From Gigantopelta aegis (taxonomy: Eukaryota > Mollusca > Gastropoda > Neomphalida > Peltospiridae): DNA of 64,000 bases. Both the position numbers and the translations under genes were made by a program. The notes under the pieces are model-generated. The model made no database searches, had not been told where the DNA came from, and saw nothing but the letters and a program-made list of their open reading frames with translations. Positions 10,751 through 21,429 of this stretch are shown here, piece by piece. Numbering within the stretch: the stretch's first letter is position 1; every line of letters starts with the position of its first letter. The DNA is taken from NCBI RefSeq assembly GCF_016097555.1, contig NC_054712.1:57614681-57678680 (forward strand), given 5' to 3'.

Positions 10751-11100
10751 AGGGACGGACCCTAGTTATAAAACACTAAGGCACATTTTCCACTATTAGA
10801 GCCGTATATGATCACTAAAATCAAACATTATGTATATTTTATTGCTTAGATTATCCATTTCCGCACAACCGAAGTGTTTTCGGTCATCCTGGTGTTTCTA
10901 ATACAACAAAATGCATTTTTCATATTTTTAAAAACGTATATGCGTCTAAGAAATAACGGTGATGGAGTCGCGTTTTAGTCTATTTTTAAGTGTATTTCAA
11001 CGTCACTCTGTTGTATTCAAAAGTATGACAGGTTTTTAAATTAACCATATTGGTGTCCATTTTTACTGGTTGAAACTAGGATCTGAATCCAGGGACTGAA
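10751..11100. mobile_element. MITE-2 copy, right end lost (gene A intron 2)
   Basis: TTAA followed by AGGGACGGACCCTAGTTATA, then a body shared with 52953-53333 in gene B intron 2 (agagccgtatatgatcacta, ccatttccgcacaaccgaag). The right terminal repeat is replaced by a LINE fragment. Because it sits at the same intron position in both genes, this insertion predates the duplication. Confidence 0.75.
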
Positions 11101-11725
11101 TCCAACCACTAGTTTGAAGTTAGTCAACAATTTGTGCTTATCTAAAGCACTCTACGGCTGTGGACTATGGAACACCATTACTGAGAACGAGTTATTGGCT
11201 TTAGAAAGGGCCTTTAGATTTGCAGTAAAAAATATACAAGGTCTACCTAAAAGGACACGAACAGTTATTTGTTTAGGGTTAGTCGGTACCATTTCAATTG
11301 AAGCCAGAATAGATATCCATAAATTAAATTTTCTACAACATCTCCTTCACTGTCCTGCATGGAGTTTACCCTACAAGATTATAACAAGTAAGTTACTATG
11401 TTTTAAGAACCAGTGTGTTCTCGTTCCGGTTGGTTTTGCAAGAGACATACACAGGATACTTGGTAAATATCAATTGATTACATATTTAAATAAGTTTTAT
11501 AAAACTTCCACATTTCCTCCCAAACAAATTTGGAAAAGAATAGTTAATAAAAGTGCTTTTGAGTATGAGGAAGCAAAATGGAAATCATACATTTCTTCAA
11601 CTCCAGACATTAATCGTTTCCTGCAAATTCATCCAGACTTAAAAATGCACAATGCTTGGAAAATATCTCATTCAACTCCTTTACTAAAGGAACAGGCCAT
11701 ATCCATTGTCTACTTTTAAGAATAA
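11101..11725 (+). mobile_element. LINE C-terminal fragment in gene A intron
   Basis: A 201-residue open frame (11114-11719) with LSKALYGCGLWNTITENELL and LERAFRFAVKNIQGLP matches the post-RT thumb region of CR1/RTE-type LINE proteins (LYG.ELW ... L....R...K.I.GLP). No RT catalytic motif is included and no 3' end is seen. The copy is absent from gene B, so it entered after the duplication or was lost there. It is antisense to gene A. Confidence 0.7.
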
Positions 11726-12011
11726 AACATCAACATATAACAACTAATCAGACCCCCCCCCCCCCCCCCCAATTTAATTGATTTACTAAAATTATATAGC
11801 TTTGCAATACTCCATTCGTATTCTCCCAAGATGCATTAAGAATAAAGAGGGAAACAGTGCGAAACTGTGTATTCTCATATTCCCAAACAATGAACATAAC
11901 CAGTACTGGGGCGTAATTCATTAAACTCTCACAACGTTTATAGGAGTACGGGCTCCCATGTTTGTAGGAGCCTAATGCATTAAACTCTCACAACTTTCAT
12001 AGAGAGAAAGT

Positions 12012-12028
12012 ACCCTAACCCTAACCCT
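12012..12028 (+). repeat. Interstitial telomere-like motif
   Basis: ccctaaccctaaccct, 2.7 units of the telomeric hexamer, is inserted in one 59-bp satellite unit between gaaagta and gtacgg. The neighbouring units lack it. Confidence 0.8.
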
Positions 12029-12128
12029 GTACGGACTCCCGTGTTTGTAGAAGCCCAATTCATTAAACTCTCACAACTTTCATAGGAGTACGGGCTCCCA
12101 TGTTTGTAGGAGCCTAATTCATTAAATT

Positions 12129-12177
12129 CCAAAATGTGTTGAGTGCGTCGTTAAATAAAGCATTTCTTTCTTTCTTT
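12129..12177 (+). mobile_element. SINE 3'-tail insertion within the satellite
   Basis: aaaatgtgttgagtgcgtcg, the tail of the 5680-type SINE with its TTTC run, lies inside a satellite unit. It is flanked by the direct repeat CATTAAATT at about 12120 and 12178. It is a severely 5'-truncated retroposed copy. Confidence 0.75.
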
Positions 12178-14724
12178 CATTAAATTGCAACAACTTTTAT
12201 AGGAGTACGGGCTCCCATGTTTGTAGGAGCCTAATTCATTGAACTCTCACAACTTTCATAGAAGTAAGGGCTCCCATGTTTGTAGGATCCTAATTCATTG
12301 AATTCTCACAACTTTCATAGAAGTAAGGGCTCCCATGTTTGTAGGATCCTAATTCATTGAATTCTCACAACTTTCATAGGCGTACGGGCTCCCATGTTTG
12401 TAGGAGCCTAATTCATTAAACTCACAACTGTCATGGGAGTACGGGCTCCCATGTTTGTAGGAGCCTAATTCATTGAACTCTCACAACTTTCATAGGCGTA
12501 CGAACTCCCATGTTTGTAGGAGCCTAATTCATTAAACTCTCACAACGTTCATAGGAGTACGAACTCCCATGTTTGTAGGAGCCTAATTCATTAAACTCTC
12601 ACAACGTTCATAGGATTACGAACTCCCATGTTTGTAGGAGCCTAATTCATTAAACTCTCACAACGTTCATAGGAGTACGAACTCCCATGTTTGTAGGAGC
12701 CTAATTCATTAAACTCTCACAACGTTCATAGGAGTACGGACTCTCATGTTTGTAGGAGCCTAATTCATTAAACTCTCACAACGTTCATAGGAGTACGGAC
12801 TCCCATGTTTGTAGGAGCCTAATTCATTAAACTCTCACAACGTTCATAGGAGTACGAACTCCCATGTGTGTAGGAGCCTAATTCATTAAATTCTCACAAC
12901 GTTCATAGGAGTACGAACTCCCATGTTTGTAGGAGCCTAATTCATTAAACTCTCACAACGTTCATAGGAGTACGAACTCCCATGTGTGTAGGAGCCTAAT
13001 TCATTAAACTCTCACAACGTTCATAGGAGTACGGACTCCCATGTTTGTAGGAGCCTAATTCATTAAACTCTCACAACGTTCATAGGAGTACGGACACCCA
13101 TGTTTGTAGGAGCCTAATTCATTAAACTCTCACAACGTTCATAGGAGTACGAACTCCCATGTTTGTAGGAGCCTAATTCATTAAACTCTCACAACGTTCA
13201 TAGGAGTACGGGCTCCCATGTTTGTAGGAGCCTAATTCATTAAACTCTCACAACGTTCATAGGAGTACGGGCTCCCATGTTTGTAGGAGCCTAATTCATT
13301 AAACTCTCACAACGTTCATAGGAGTACGAACTCCCATGTTTGTAGGAGCCTAATTCATTAAACTCTCACAACGTTCATAGGAATACGGGCTCCCATGTTT
13401 GTAGGAGCCTAATTCATTAAACTCTCACAACGTTCATAGGAGTACGGACTCCCATGTTTGTAGGAGCCTAATTCATTAAACTCTCACAACGTTCATAGGA
13501 GTACGGACTCCCATGTTTGTAGGAGCCTAATTCATTAAACTCTCACAACGTTCATAGGAGTACGAACTCCCATGTTTGTAGGAGCCTAATTCATTAAACT
13601 CTCACAACGTTCATAGGAATACGGGCTCCCATGTTTGTAGGAGCCTAATTCATTAAACTCTCACAACGTTCATAGGAGTACGGGCTCCCATGTTTGTAGG
13701 AGCCTAATTCATTAAACTCTCACAACGTTCATAGGAGTACGAACTCCCATGTTTGTAGGAGCCTAATTCATTAAACTCTCACAACGTTCATAGGAGTACG
13801 GGCTCCCATGTTTGTAGGAGCCTAATTCATTAAACTCTCACAACGTTCATAGGAGTACGGGCTCCCATGTTTGTAGGAGCCTAATTCATTAAACTCTCAC
13901 AACGTTCATAGGAGTACGAACTCCCATGTTTGTAGGAGCCTAATTCATTAAACTCTCACAACGTTCATAGGAGTACGAACTCCCATGTTTGTAGGAGCCT
14001 AATTCATTAAACTCTCACAACGTTCATAGGAGTACGAACTCCCATGTTTGTAGGAGCCTAATTCATTAAACTCTCACAACGTTCATAGGAGTACGGGCTT
14101 CCATGTTTGTAGGAGCCTAATTCATTAAACTCTCACAACGTTCATAGGAGTACGGGCTTCCATGTTTGTAGGAGCCTAATTCATTAAACTCTCACAACGT
14201 TCATAGGAGTACGAACTCCCATGTTTGTAGGAGCCTAATTCATTAAACTCTCACAACGTTCATAGGAGTACGAACTCCCATGTTTGTAGGAGCCTAATTC
14301 ATTAAACTCTCACAACGTTCATAGGAGTACGAACTCCCATGTTTGTAGGAGCCTAATTCATTAAACTCTCACAACGTTCATAGGAGTACGAACTCCCATG
14401 TTTGTAGGAGCCTAATTCATTAAACTCTCACAACGTTCATAGGAGTACGAACTCCCATGTTTGTAGGAGCCTAATTCATTAAACTCTCACAACGTTCATA
14501 GGAGTACGAACTCTCATGTTTGTAGGAGCCTAATTCATTAAACTCTCACAACTATCATGGGAGTACGGACTCCCATATTTGTAGGAGATGCAGGCTGATT
14601 GTTTGCTCAAATTAAACTAGAATGCACGAATTGTACAACTTTCTACTGTCACGACTTCTATGACTTGCTGGTCTGAGCGCTCTTACAACTCGATTCTCGT
14701 CGTATATTTCATTTCATTTCAATT

Positions 14725-14928
14725 TAGGTTCAAGCCCGCTGTCCTGGGAACACACCTCAGCCATTTGCGCTGTCTGTTCAGGACAGTGGGTTAGTTGTTA
14801 GTTGGCTAGTGGTTAGTGAGCCCATGAAAACTCGCTCTGGGTTGGAGTCGGTACCGGGCTGCGAACCCTATACCTACCAGCCTGTAGTCCGATGGCGTAA
14901 CTACTGCGCCACCGAAGCCGATGTCGTC
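14725..14928 (-). mobile_element. tRNA-derived SINE (second head type)
   Basis: Read on the minus strand: ggcttcggtggcgcagtagt as A-box region, then tatagggttcgcagcccgg as B box, then ctgtcctgaacagacagcg. The same head type is at 33337-33555. A/B box spacing is tRNA-like, with no intact cloverleaf. Confidence 0.65.
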
Positions 14929-15167
14929 ATGTAACCCATTAGTTGCAGAAATTACAATGCAACCGTCGAGTTGGCCAACATCGTCATGCCAGTTGGCAGT
15001 CTGAACCTAGCATACTATTGTGGGTAGAATGATGGAAATACAATGTGAAATGGTTTCAGGTCAGCTCATTTTGTCCGAATATCTCTGTCGTCTTTGCCCG
15101 ATGATCTAACTGACCCCTCAGTACAGCGTGATAGGCAGTCACTCTCGACCAATAAAGGCGTCGTTAA

Positions 15168-15549
15168 AGGGACATTCCCGAGTTTGCTGCATTGTAAGAT
15201 GTTTCCGACTAATAAAATATTTCTACGATTAAACATACATATAAATATATTTTCTTGTTTAGAATATCAGTATCTATATATTCAATATGTTTTTTGTCAT
15301 CTCAATATTTGTAAGAAGCCCAGACTGGATTTTGTCTTCAAATAATTTCGTACGTACGAAAAAACTATATTTTAGGAAATAAGATGAAATTTAACCTAGT
15401 ACAAATATTAGAACGATCAGAAACACGTTTAATATACAGCCATTAATAGTTTATGCAGAAAAATATGTTTGATATGTAATTACAATCGTTAAAAAGTATC
15501 TGTTAATCGATAACATCTTAAAAATTGCTGCAAAGTCGGGAATGTCCCT
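15168..15549. mobile_element. MITE-1, full length (gene A intron 2)
   Basis: 382 bp with terminal repeats AGGGACATTCCCGAGTTTGC and its complement, flanked by TTAA. The body includes the palindromic CGTACGTACG core. The matching place in gene B (58545-58575) reads ggttagctcgtc with no insert, so this copy is specific to gene A. Confidence 0.93.
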
Positions 15550-15602
15550 TTAACTCGTCATAAGGAGAGGTCAATTGTTTCCACAAGCGGATTGATACTT
15601 AC

Positions 15603-15653
15603 GTTGATAGCCAATCATAGGGATTCCCTTGATTCCTGGCCATATTGAGTATT
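15603..15653 (-). CDS. Gene A exon 2
   Basis: A 51-nt exon between acceptor attgtag and donor GTAAGT, phase 1 on both sides. It encodes EYSIWPGIKGIPMIGYQ plus the first base of the Arg codon completed by exon 3. The same exon in gene B differs at two residues (S for P, T for I), with equal length, equal phases and matching intron flanks, which is strong evidence for a real exon. A related 48-nt exon occurs at 32682-32729. Confidence 0.85.
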
Positions 15654-16062
15654 CTACAATGAACAAGAAAATGGTTACTAGTATATGGTAATAAGAACTT
15701 CTTATCATCGGTTATAAAACCGATCGATTTTTAAGCATACGGTTAGATATACCACTTATTATATTGGCATTTAGTAGATCGACATACGAGTGTTGTGCGG
15801 CACATTAGCGATATTTAATTTGTCCTTGACAGATGATCAGGGCTGTAGCTAGGATTTTTAAAATTTAGTTTTTGGGGGGTGGGGATGGGGTCAAGGTGGG
15901 TACAGATGGATTCATGGAAAGAATGAGCATGGAAAGCGCAAGACACTGGGGGGTGGGGGGGGGGGGGGGTCATAGGGGCATCGCAGGTTCGAACCCTACC
16001 GGAAGACCCATTCTCTGATTGAGATGTGGCATTTAGAGTTAGATCAAGCTGGTCATATTTAC

Positions 16063-16147
16063 CAGGTTGCGGATAATAACTTGGATACATGGTCGCTGAC
16101 GTCATAACCGCACATGCGCACAAACAGAGAATGAACATGCCAGACAT
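16063..16147 (-). CDS. Gene A exon 1: signal peptide
   Basis: Starts at an ATG in the context AACAAAATG and encodes MSGMFILCLCACAVMTSATM, a short hydrophobic signal peptide with small residues before a likely cut near TSA, followed by YPSYYPQP. It ends at donor CCTG|GTAAAT in phase 1. Gene B exon 1 is identical except for two extra residues (NY). The predicted product is secreted. Confidence 0.87.
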
Positions 16148-16215
16148 TTTGTTGGAAGTGAGTCTCGGAACCTGGAATATCAGAAGAAGAAAAAAATATA
16201 ATATTCATAATTCCC

Positions 16216-16222
16216 TATATAA
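16216..16222 (-). promoter_or_regulatory. TATA box of gene A
   Basis: TTATATA on the minus strand, about 70 bp upstream of the ATG; ctacttatata is conserved at the equivalent place in gene B (61467-61475). A transcription start about 30 bp downstream would give a 5' UTR of roughly 40 nt. A second copy of the box lies at 16488-16494 because the promoter segment is duplicated. Confidence 0.6.
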
Positions 16223-16337
16223 GTAGACAGCTCAAAGTTGTTGTTGTTGTGGTTGTTTTTTTTTTTTTTTTTTTCCAACTGGCCTATAAATTGTTGTATT
16301 ATAGGTACACAACAGGAATAACTTCTCGTATTTCGAA

Positions 16338-16397
16338 TGAATGAATGAATGAATGTTTAACGACACCCCAGCACGAAAAATATATCGGCTATTGAGT
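16338..16397 (-). mobile_element. 60-bp LINE/short-element 3' end
   Basis: tgaatgaatgaatgaatgtt followed by taacgacaccccagcacg is the extreme 3' end of LINE family I. It is flanked by the direct repeat TCTCGTATTTCGAA (about 16324 and 16398). This very short retroposition event lies in the gene A promoter region. Confidence 0.85.
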
Positions 16398-16845
16398 GTC
16401 TCGTATTTCGAACTTAAATTGTGTTTAATGAGGGCCATGTACTATGTTGGTACCTGAATACAAAATGTAATATATTTAGCTACAAATATATAAGTAGACA
16501 GCTCAAAGTGTGGGGGTTGTTTTCACAACAGAAATTTAATCACAGGCGCTGATCCAGGGGGAGTGCTGGGGATACATATGCCTCCTCGAATTTCGAAATG
16601 CAGTGTTTAACTAATTAAAATAATTATTTAAATTGTGTTTAATGAGGGACGTGTAATATTTTGTAATCTAAATACAAGATGTGATGTATTTAGCTACAAA
16701 TAATCATTGCTAGATATCAATCAAATATATTTATGCATTTTGTTATATTTTATTACTGAAAACAAATCCATCCTAGAACATTTAGTCTAATACTGGATTA
16801 TGTTATTTTAATGTTTTTAGTAGCCCTAAAGAGGTGGGGGGAGTA

Positions 16846-17370
16846 GCCTAGTGGTAGAGCTCCGTGGACCAATTGGGCTATTTCTCGTTCTAGCCAGTGC
16901 ACCCAGACCGGTATATTAAAGGCCGTGGTATTTGCTTTCCTGTCTGTGAGATGATGAATATTAAAGATCCCTTGCTGTTAAAGGGACATTCCTGAGTTTT
17001 CTGCATTGTAAGATGTTTCCGAAAAATAAAATATTTCTACGATTAAACTTACATATTAAATATATTTTCTTGTTTAGAATATCAATGTCTGTATATTCAA
17101 TGTGTTTCTGGTCGTCTTAATATTTGTAAGAAGCCCAAACTGGATTTTGTCTTCAAAATATATTTTAGGAAATAAAATGAAATTTAACCTAGTACAAATA
17201 TTAGAACGATCAGAAACACGTTTAATATACAGCTACTAATATTTCATGCATAAAAATATATTTGATATGTAATTACAATCGTTAAAAAGTCTCTGTTAGT
17301 CGATAACATCTTAAAAATTGCAGCAAACTCAGGAATGTCCCTTTAATGAAAAAAAGTAACCTGTTGTCTC
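16846..17370 (+). mobile_element. SINE split by a MITE
   Basis: The head gagtagcctagtggtagagc and body ccgtggtatttgctttcctg run to cccttgctgttaa at 16981, where a MITE (16982-17342) is inserted. The SINE resumes with taatgaaaaaaagtaacctg. The B-box half of the tRNA head is deleted. Confidence 0.75.
16982..17342. mobile_element. MITE-1 inserted in a SINE
   Basis: 361 bp, TTAA on both sides, complementary ends AGGGACATTCCTGAGTTTTC and GCAAACTCAGGAATGTCCCT. The central CGTACG core is deleted. Confidence 0.92.
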
Positions 17371-17384
17371 TCCAGGACTCTACA

Positions 17385-18035
17385 GTGAAACCTGTCTTAG
17401 GTGGTCACACATGGGAGAAGACAAAGTGACCGCTGAAGACAGGTGGCCGCTGATTTCAGGTTGCCACATATACACCGTCTTTAAAAGGTATGTTGTTGTT
17501 GTTGTTGTTTCTTTCTTTTACCGTCTGTACTGCTAGTGTGGTCCATAGATGACTATTAATCAGCTTTCGACACGTCGCCTCCTGCAGACACAATGTGTAA
17601 CTGGCATGTATTAATTTAACCATTCTGAACATATTTGTTTTCTTTTTTTCTTTTAGTATTTAATTACTACTTCATGCGGTGTATTCTTATAGTAACTGAG
17701 TCTAACTTAGTCTATATAGAGTCAGTTAGATGCATTCCAAAGTCATCCTTTCTTAATTGATACACAGTACAGCTATCGGCACTGAATGGGTACTAGTATT
17801 CCTGAAGGTGTGAAGAACGCTTGTTTGCTCCACCATGTCACAGTTGTATTTATATAATAGTAAACATTTACTGTGGTCGTTTAATTCGGGTATTTTCACC
17901 ACCAAACGACTTCTATTAATGAAGTTTGCTATTAAATATCAACAGAAAAACTCATAAAAGTATATATTTCTTGACAGGGAAAGGCTTGTCTAAGTTTCTA
18001 TCATAAAAGTAGTTATGAATATTTTACAATATTGC
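17385..18035. other. Upstream flank duplicated near gene B
   Basis: No gene. A stretch from about 17798 (attcctgaaggtgtgaagaa) to 17930 (caccaccaaacgacttctat) is repeated at 63368-63450 and 63888-63915, showing that the duplication containing genes A and B extends about 2 kb upstream. A ggtggccgctgatttcaggt motif at 17440 has relatives at 63490-63590. Confidence 0.6.
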
Positions 18036-18506
18036 CCTATAATAATACGAAGAATAAGATTACCTTAAAGGGACATTCCTGAGTTTGCTTCAATGTTTTA
18101 AGATATTATCGACTAATAAAATATTTCTACGATTAAACTTACATATTAAATATATTTTCTTGTTTAGAATATTAGTGGCTGTATATTAAACGTGTTTCTG
18201 ATCGTTATAATATTTGCACTAGGTTAATTTTCATTTTATTACGTACGAAATTATTTGGAGACAAAAGTCTAGTTTGGGCTTCTTACAAATATTAAGACGA
18301 CCAGAAACACATTGAATATACAGACACTGATATTCTAAAGCAGAAAATATATTTAATATGTAAGTTTAATCGTAGAAATATTTTATTAGTCAGAAACATC
18401 TTACAATGCATCAAACTCAGGAATGTCCCTTTAAATATTCATATAACTATAGAACAAGAAACGGATTCTTACCTAAGTCTGACGTGTGACGCAATCCCCA
18501 ACACGT
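18036..18506. repeat. Dispersed segment interrupted by MITE-1
   Basis: Flanks 18036-18068 and 18431-18506 join to match 1150-1262 across a single TTAA. The insert is the MITE at 18069-18430. Confidence 0.85.
18069..18430. mobile_element. MITE-1 with paralogous empty site
   Basis: 362 bp, almost a complete palindrome: the second half is the imperfect reverse complement of the first. Flanked by TTAA on each side; the unfilled version at 1150-1262 shows one TTAA. No ORF. TTAA targets are typical of piggyBac-type transposases, but the terminal AGGGAC differs from the usual CCCT start, so the family is not certain. Confidence 0.95.
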
Positions 18507-18654
18507 ACAGAAAATGTTCATATTTATACAGTTTTCAAACAAAATTAATGACATTACGTATGCTTTTCCGCCTAATTAATATTCACCAGTCAAAAAAACT
18601 AAAATTAACTTCCTTGTTTCATCAGTCTTAAGAATTAAATTTAGTAAACTAGGT

Positions 18655-18655
<1 letters not shown>

Positions 18656-18692
<37 letters not shown>

Positions 18693-18824
18693 GACACACA
18701 TACATATATACACACACACACACACAGACACACACGCACACATACATACACAGACACACACACACAGACACACACAAACAGACACACACACATACAGACA
18801 CACACATACACATACACACATACA

Positions 18825-18871
<47 letters not shown>
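18656..18871 (-). repeat. (CA)n microsatellite, degenerate
   Basis: About 215 bp of CA repeat with interspersed AGACA and TACA variants. Cys-Val reading frames on the minus strand are artefacts. Confidence 0.95.
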
Positions 18872-18874
<3 letters not shown>

Positions 18875-18879
18875 TAATA

Positions 18880-19440
18880 CTATACTGTAATGCTATTAAC
18901 CATGACGACAATAAAAGAACATTATAATTTGTTCACTGAAAAAAAAGAGGAAGAAAAACGTTTAATAAAGAATGTGACAAGGGCAGGGCTTGAAATAAGG
19001 AAGTAAAATATGACCTGTTATTTTTTGTTTAAATAGCAGACCAAAAGAAAGACATGTATGTGTGTGCTAAGAACTAAAATTTGGTCTGCTGAAAATCTAA
19101 AGGTTGGTGTATGAAACGTTAGGATCTCTTGAGATGTATTTTAAAACACTATGAAATTAAAATATATTAGAATTATTTAAATTATTATTATTTTTAATCA
19201 CATAAGTTTAAAAAAAATTATTCTATAGGAATCCTCAGCTAGTAACCCTTAAAAACAAGAATTAAAATTCTACTCCTGTTTATGTTTTATAGCTGCAATC
19301 AGGTTAGAGTTGCAAACCTTTTCCTTGTTGTTTATAACTGCAAATATGACCAAACCGTCCCCAATCCCACACCTGGCCACCCCAACGGCGGTGTTACAAC
19401 CAATTAAAGTTTTCAAATCTATTGTGTACAACTTCCCATC
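18880..19440. other. AT-rich, nothing recognised
   Basis: No ORF, repeat or RNA can be supported in this stretch. Confidence 0.45.
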
Positions 19441-19556
19441 AAATCACAGTGAGTTTCCTGTCTCAATACCTGTGTGATCCTTAACCATATGTGTGATGCC
19501 ATATACCGATAAGTAAAATGTGTTGAGTGCGTCGTTAAATAAAACATTTTTTTATT
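19440..19556 (+). mobile_element. SINE 3' part
   Basis: Contains gatccttaaccatatgtgtg and the tail gttgagtgcgtcgttaaata; 5' truncated. Confidence 0.75.
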
Positions 19557-19862
19557 CCTATATGTTCAAAGTTGCCCTTTTAATATATTAATGATTTTTT
19601 TAACCCTACCCTTTTAAAAATCCTGGCTCCATCCAGAATTAATTTTAAAGTTTTTAAAACATTTGATTTTTTTTTTTACAAAGTTTTAAAATATACTTAC
19701 ACTGTGGGTTTTGTTTTTACATAATTATATATTTGATGTTAAATTTAAACCTATTGTATACCTACCTTTGTTTGACACCTACTAGCCGATGAATGTTTGT
19801 GCTGGGGGTGTCTTAAACATTAATTTAATGCAATTCCCCAGGGTGACACGTCTTTCCTATGT

Positions 19863-20178
19863 TTGGCGTTAGCGATAGCCCGAGGTGTTTCGGCTACCGA
19901 AACTCACTTGCGGCTCCCGTCAGTGGACCCATTGGACTATTTCTCGTTCCAGCCAGTGCTCCACAACTGGTGTAACAAAGGCCGTGGTATGTACTATCCT
20001 GTCTGTGGGATGGTGCATATAAAAGATCCCTAGCTGCTAATCGAAAAAGAGTAGCCCATGAAGTGGCAACAGCGGGTTTCCTCTCTTAATATCTGTGTGG
20101 TCCTTAACCATATGGCCGACGTCATATAACGGTAAATAAAATGTGTTGAGTGCGTCGTTAAATAAAACATTTCCTTCC
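19863..20178 (+). mobile_element. tRNA-derived SINE
   Basis: Body complete from cattggactatttctcgttc through gatggtgcatataaaagatc to gttgagtgcgtcgttaaata and a TTCC tail. The tRNA-like head is diverged. Confidence 0.8.
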
Positions 20179-20509
20179 TCACTCGGAGCTGTTTTACATA
20201 CATGGATTTACATTTAATAAATTGTGTCTTTCTTCTGACAGCAAAACGGAAATATGTGTTCGCCCATTACTTATGCGTTCACCACATGCAGCAATGCGTT
20301 CTCTGCTAGTGCATACACTATTGCGTGTCGAGTAAGTTTGTCAACTGTCTCCATCGGTGCACGAGATGGCACGTTAATGGATTAATTTGCCATAAAATTG
20401 TTTAAGGTGTCTCAATCTTCCTTTCATCCATGCCATTAAATAAGACGAACGCCGAGAAACCAGTCATCAACTGTTACACTCTGGACGGCTAATCACATTA
20501 GTACACATG

Positions 20510-20820
20510 GGACGAGACGTAGCCCAGTGGTAAAACGCTCACTTGATGCGCGGTCGGTTTGGGCTCATTGGACTATTTCTCGTTCCAGCCAGTGCACCAC
20601 GACTGGTATATAAATGGCCGTGGTATGTACTAACCCTGTCTGTGGAGTGGCGCATATAAAAGATCCCTTGCTGCTAATCAAAGAGTAGCCCAAGAAGTAG
20701 CGATAGCGGGTTACCTCTCTCAATATCTGTGTGGTCCTTAACCATATGACTGACGCCATATAAACGTAAATAAAATGTGTTGAGTGCGTCGTTACATAAA
20801 ACATTTCTTTCCTTCCTTCA
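20510..20820 (+). mobile_element. tRNA-derived SINE, near full length
   Basis: The head gacgagacgtagcccagtgg, then gatgcgcggtcggtttgggc, is the best-preserved A-box region in the window. The body and tail follow (gttgagtgcgtcgttacata, then TTCC). Confidence 0.85.
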
Positions 20821-20864
20821 ATTAGTACACGTACAGGCACGGCGGAAGCTAATAGACATTGGTG

Positions 20865-21048
20865 TGTGTGTGTGTGTGCGTGTTTGCGTGTATGTCTGGC
20901 ATGTGTATGTGTCTGTCTCTCTCTGTGTGGTGTGTGTGTGTGCGTATTTGTCTGCCTGTATGTGTATGCCTGCCTGTGTCAATGTGTGTATGTCTATGTG
21001 TGTAGTGTGTGTATGTGGTATGTGTGTGTCTTTCTGTATGTGTATGTG

Positions 21049-21105
<57 letters not shown>

Positions 21106-21328
21106 TGTCTCCCTCTGTGTGTGTGTGTCTGTCTGTATGTGTATGTGAGTGTGTCTGTGTTTGTCGGTCTGTGGTGTCTATGTGTGTGTCTCCGTGTGTG
21201 GTATATGTGTGTCTGTGTGTATCTGTTTGTGTGTCTGTGTGTCAGTCTGTGTGGTGTGTGCATGTCTGTATGTCTTTGTTTGTGTACGTGTGTCTGTGTG
21301 TCTATATGTGTGTGGTGTGTATGTCTGC

Positions 21329-21420
<92 letters not shown>
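20865..21420 (+). repeat. Compound (GT)n/(CT)n microsatellite
   Basis: Degenerate GT/TGTC tract to 21320, with an internal CT block at 21051-21065, then an uninterrupted CT run of about 90 bp at 21329-21419. The long Cys/Val/Ser/Leu frames are artefacts. Confidence 0.95.
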
Positions 21421-21422
<2 letters not shown>

Positions 21423-21429
21423 TTACCTC

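Larger units (their letters stand above)
11925..14590. repeat. 59-bp satellite, about 45 copies (gene A intron 2)
   Basis: Head-to-tail array of a 59-bp unit (taattcattaaactctcaca, cgttcataggagtacg, actcccatgtttgtaggagc). The internal units, 12540-14520, are nearly identical; both edges are more diverged, as expected from unequal exchange. Variant classes gaactccc, gggctccc and ggactccc recur in blocks, suggesting higher-order amplification. The unit carries a small inverted repeat (ctccca...taggag). Gene B intron 2 has exactly one unit in the matching place (58400-58465). There are no spacers, so it is not a CRISPR array. Confidence 0.95.
16216..16700 (-). repeat. Duplicated promoter segment of gene A
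   Basis: The words tatataagtagacagctcaa (16216 and 16488) and aattgtgtttaatgaggg (16417 and 16631) each occur twice in the same order. The upstream gene A region is thus a direct tandem duplication of roughly 215 bp. The nearer unit also received a 60-bp LINE tail. Gene B has one unit only (61467-61620). Confidence 0.8.

Noticed and set aside
12012-12028. Chromosome end
   Set aside because: Only 2.7 telomere units, inside an intron satellite with unique sequence on both sides.
11925-14590. CRISPR-like regular array
   Set aside because: Repeats are contiguous with no unique spacers, in a eukaryotic context. It is a satellite.
15815-16062. Extension of gene A exon 1 as a single-exon protein
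   Set aside because: The open frame runs past a good splice donor into low-similarity intron and a G run. Gene B is conserved only up to the donor.
18069-18430. Regulatory palindrome at CGTACGTACG
   Set aside because: It is the conserved centre of MITE-1 and recurs in many copies; nothing links it to a host function.
20510-20600. tRNA gene
   Set aside because: A- and B-box-like motifs are present but no cloverleaf or acceptor stem. It is the head of a SINE; the same applies at 34440-34610 and 47502-47590.
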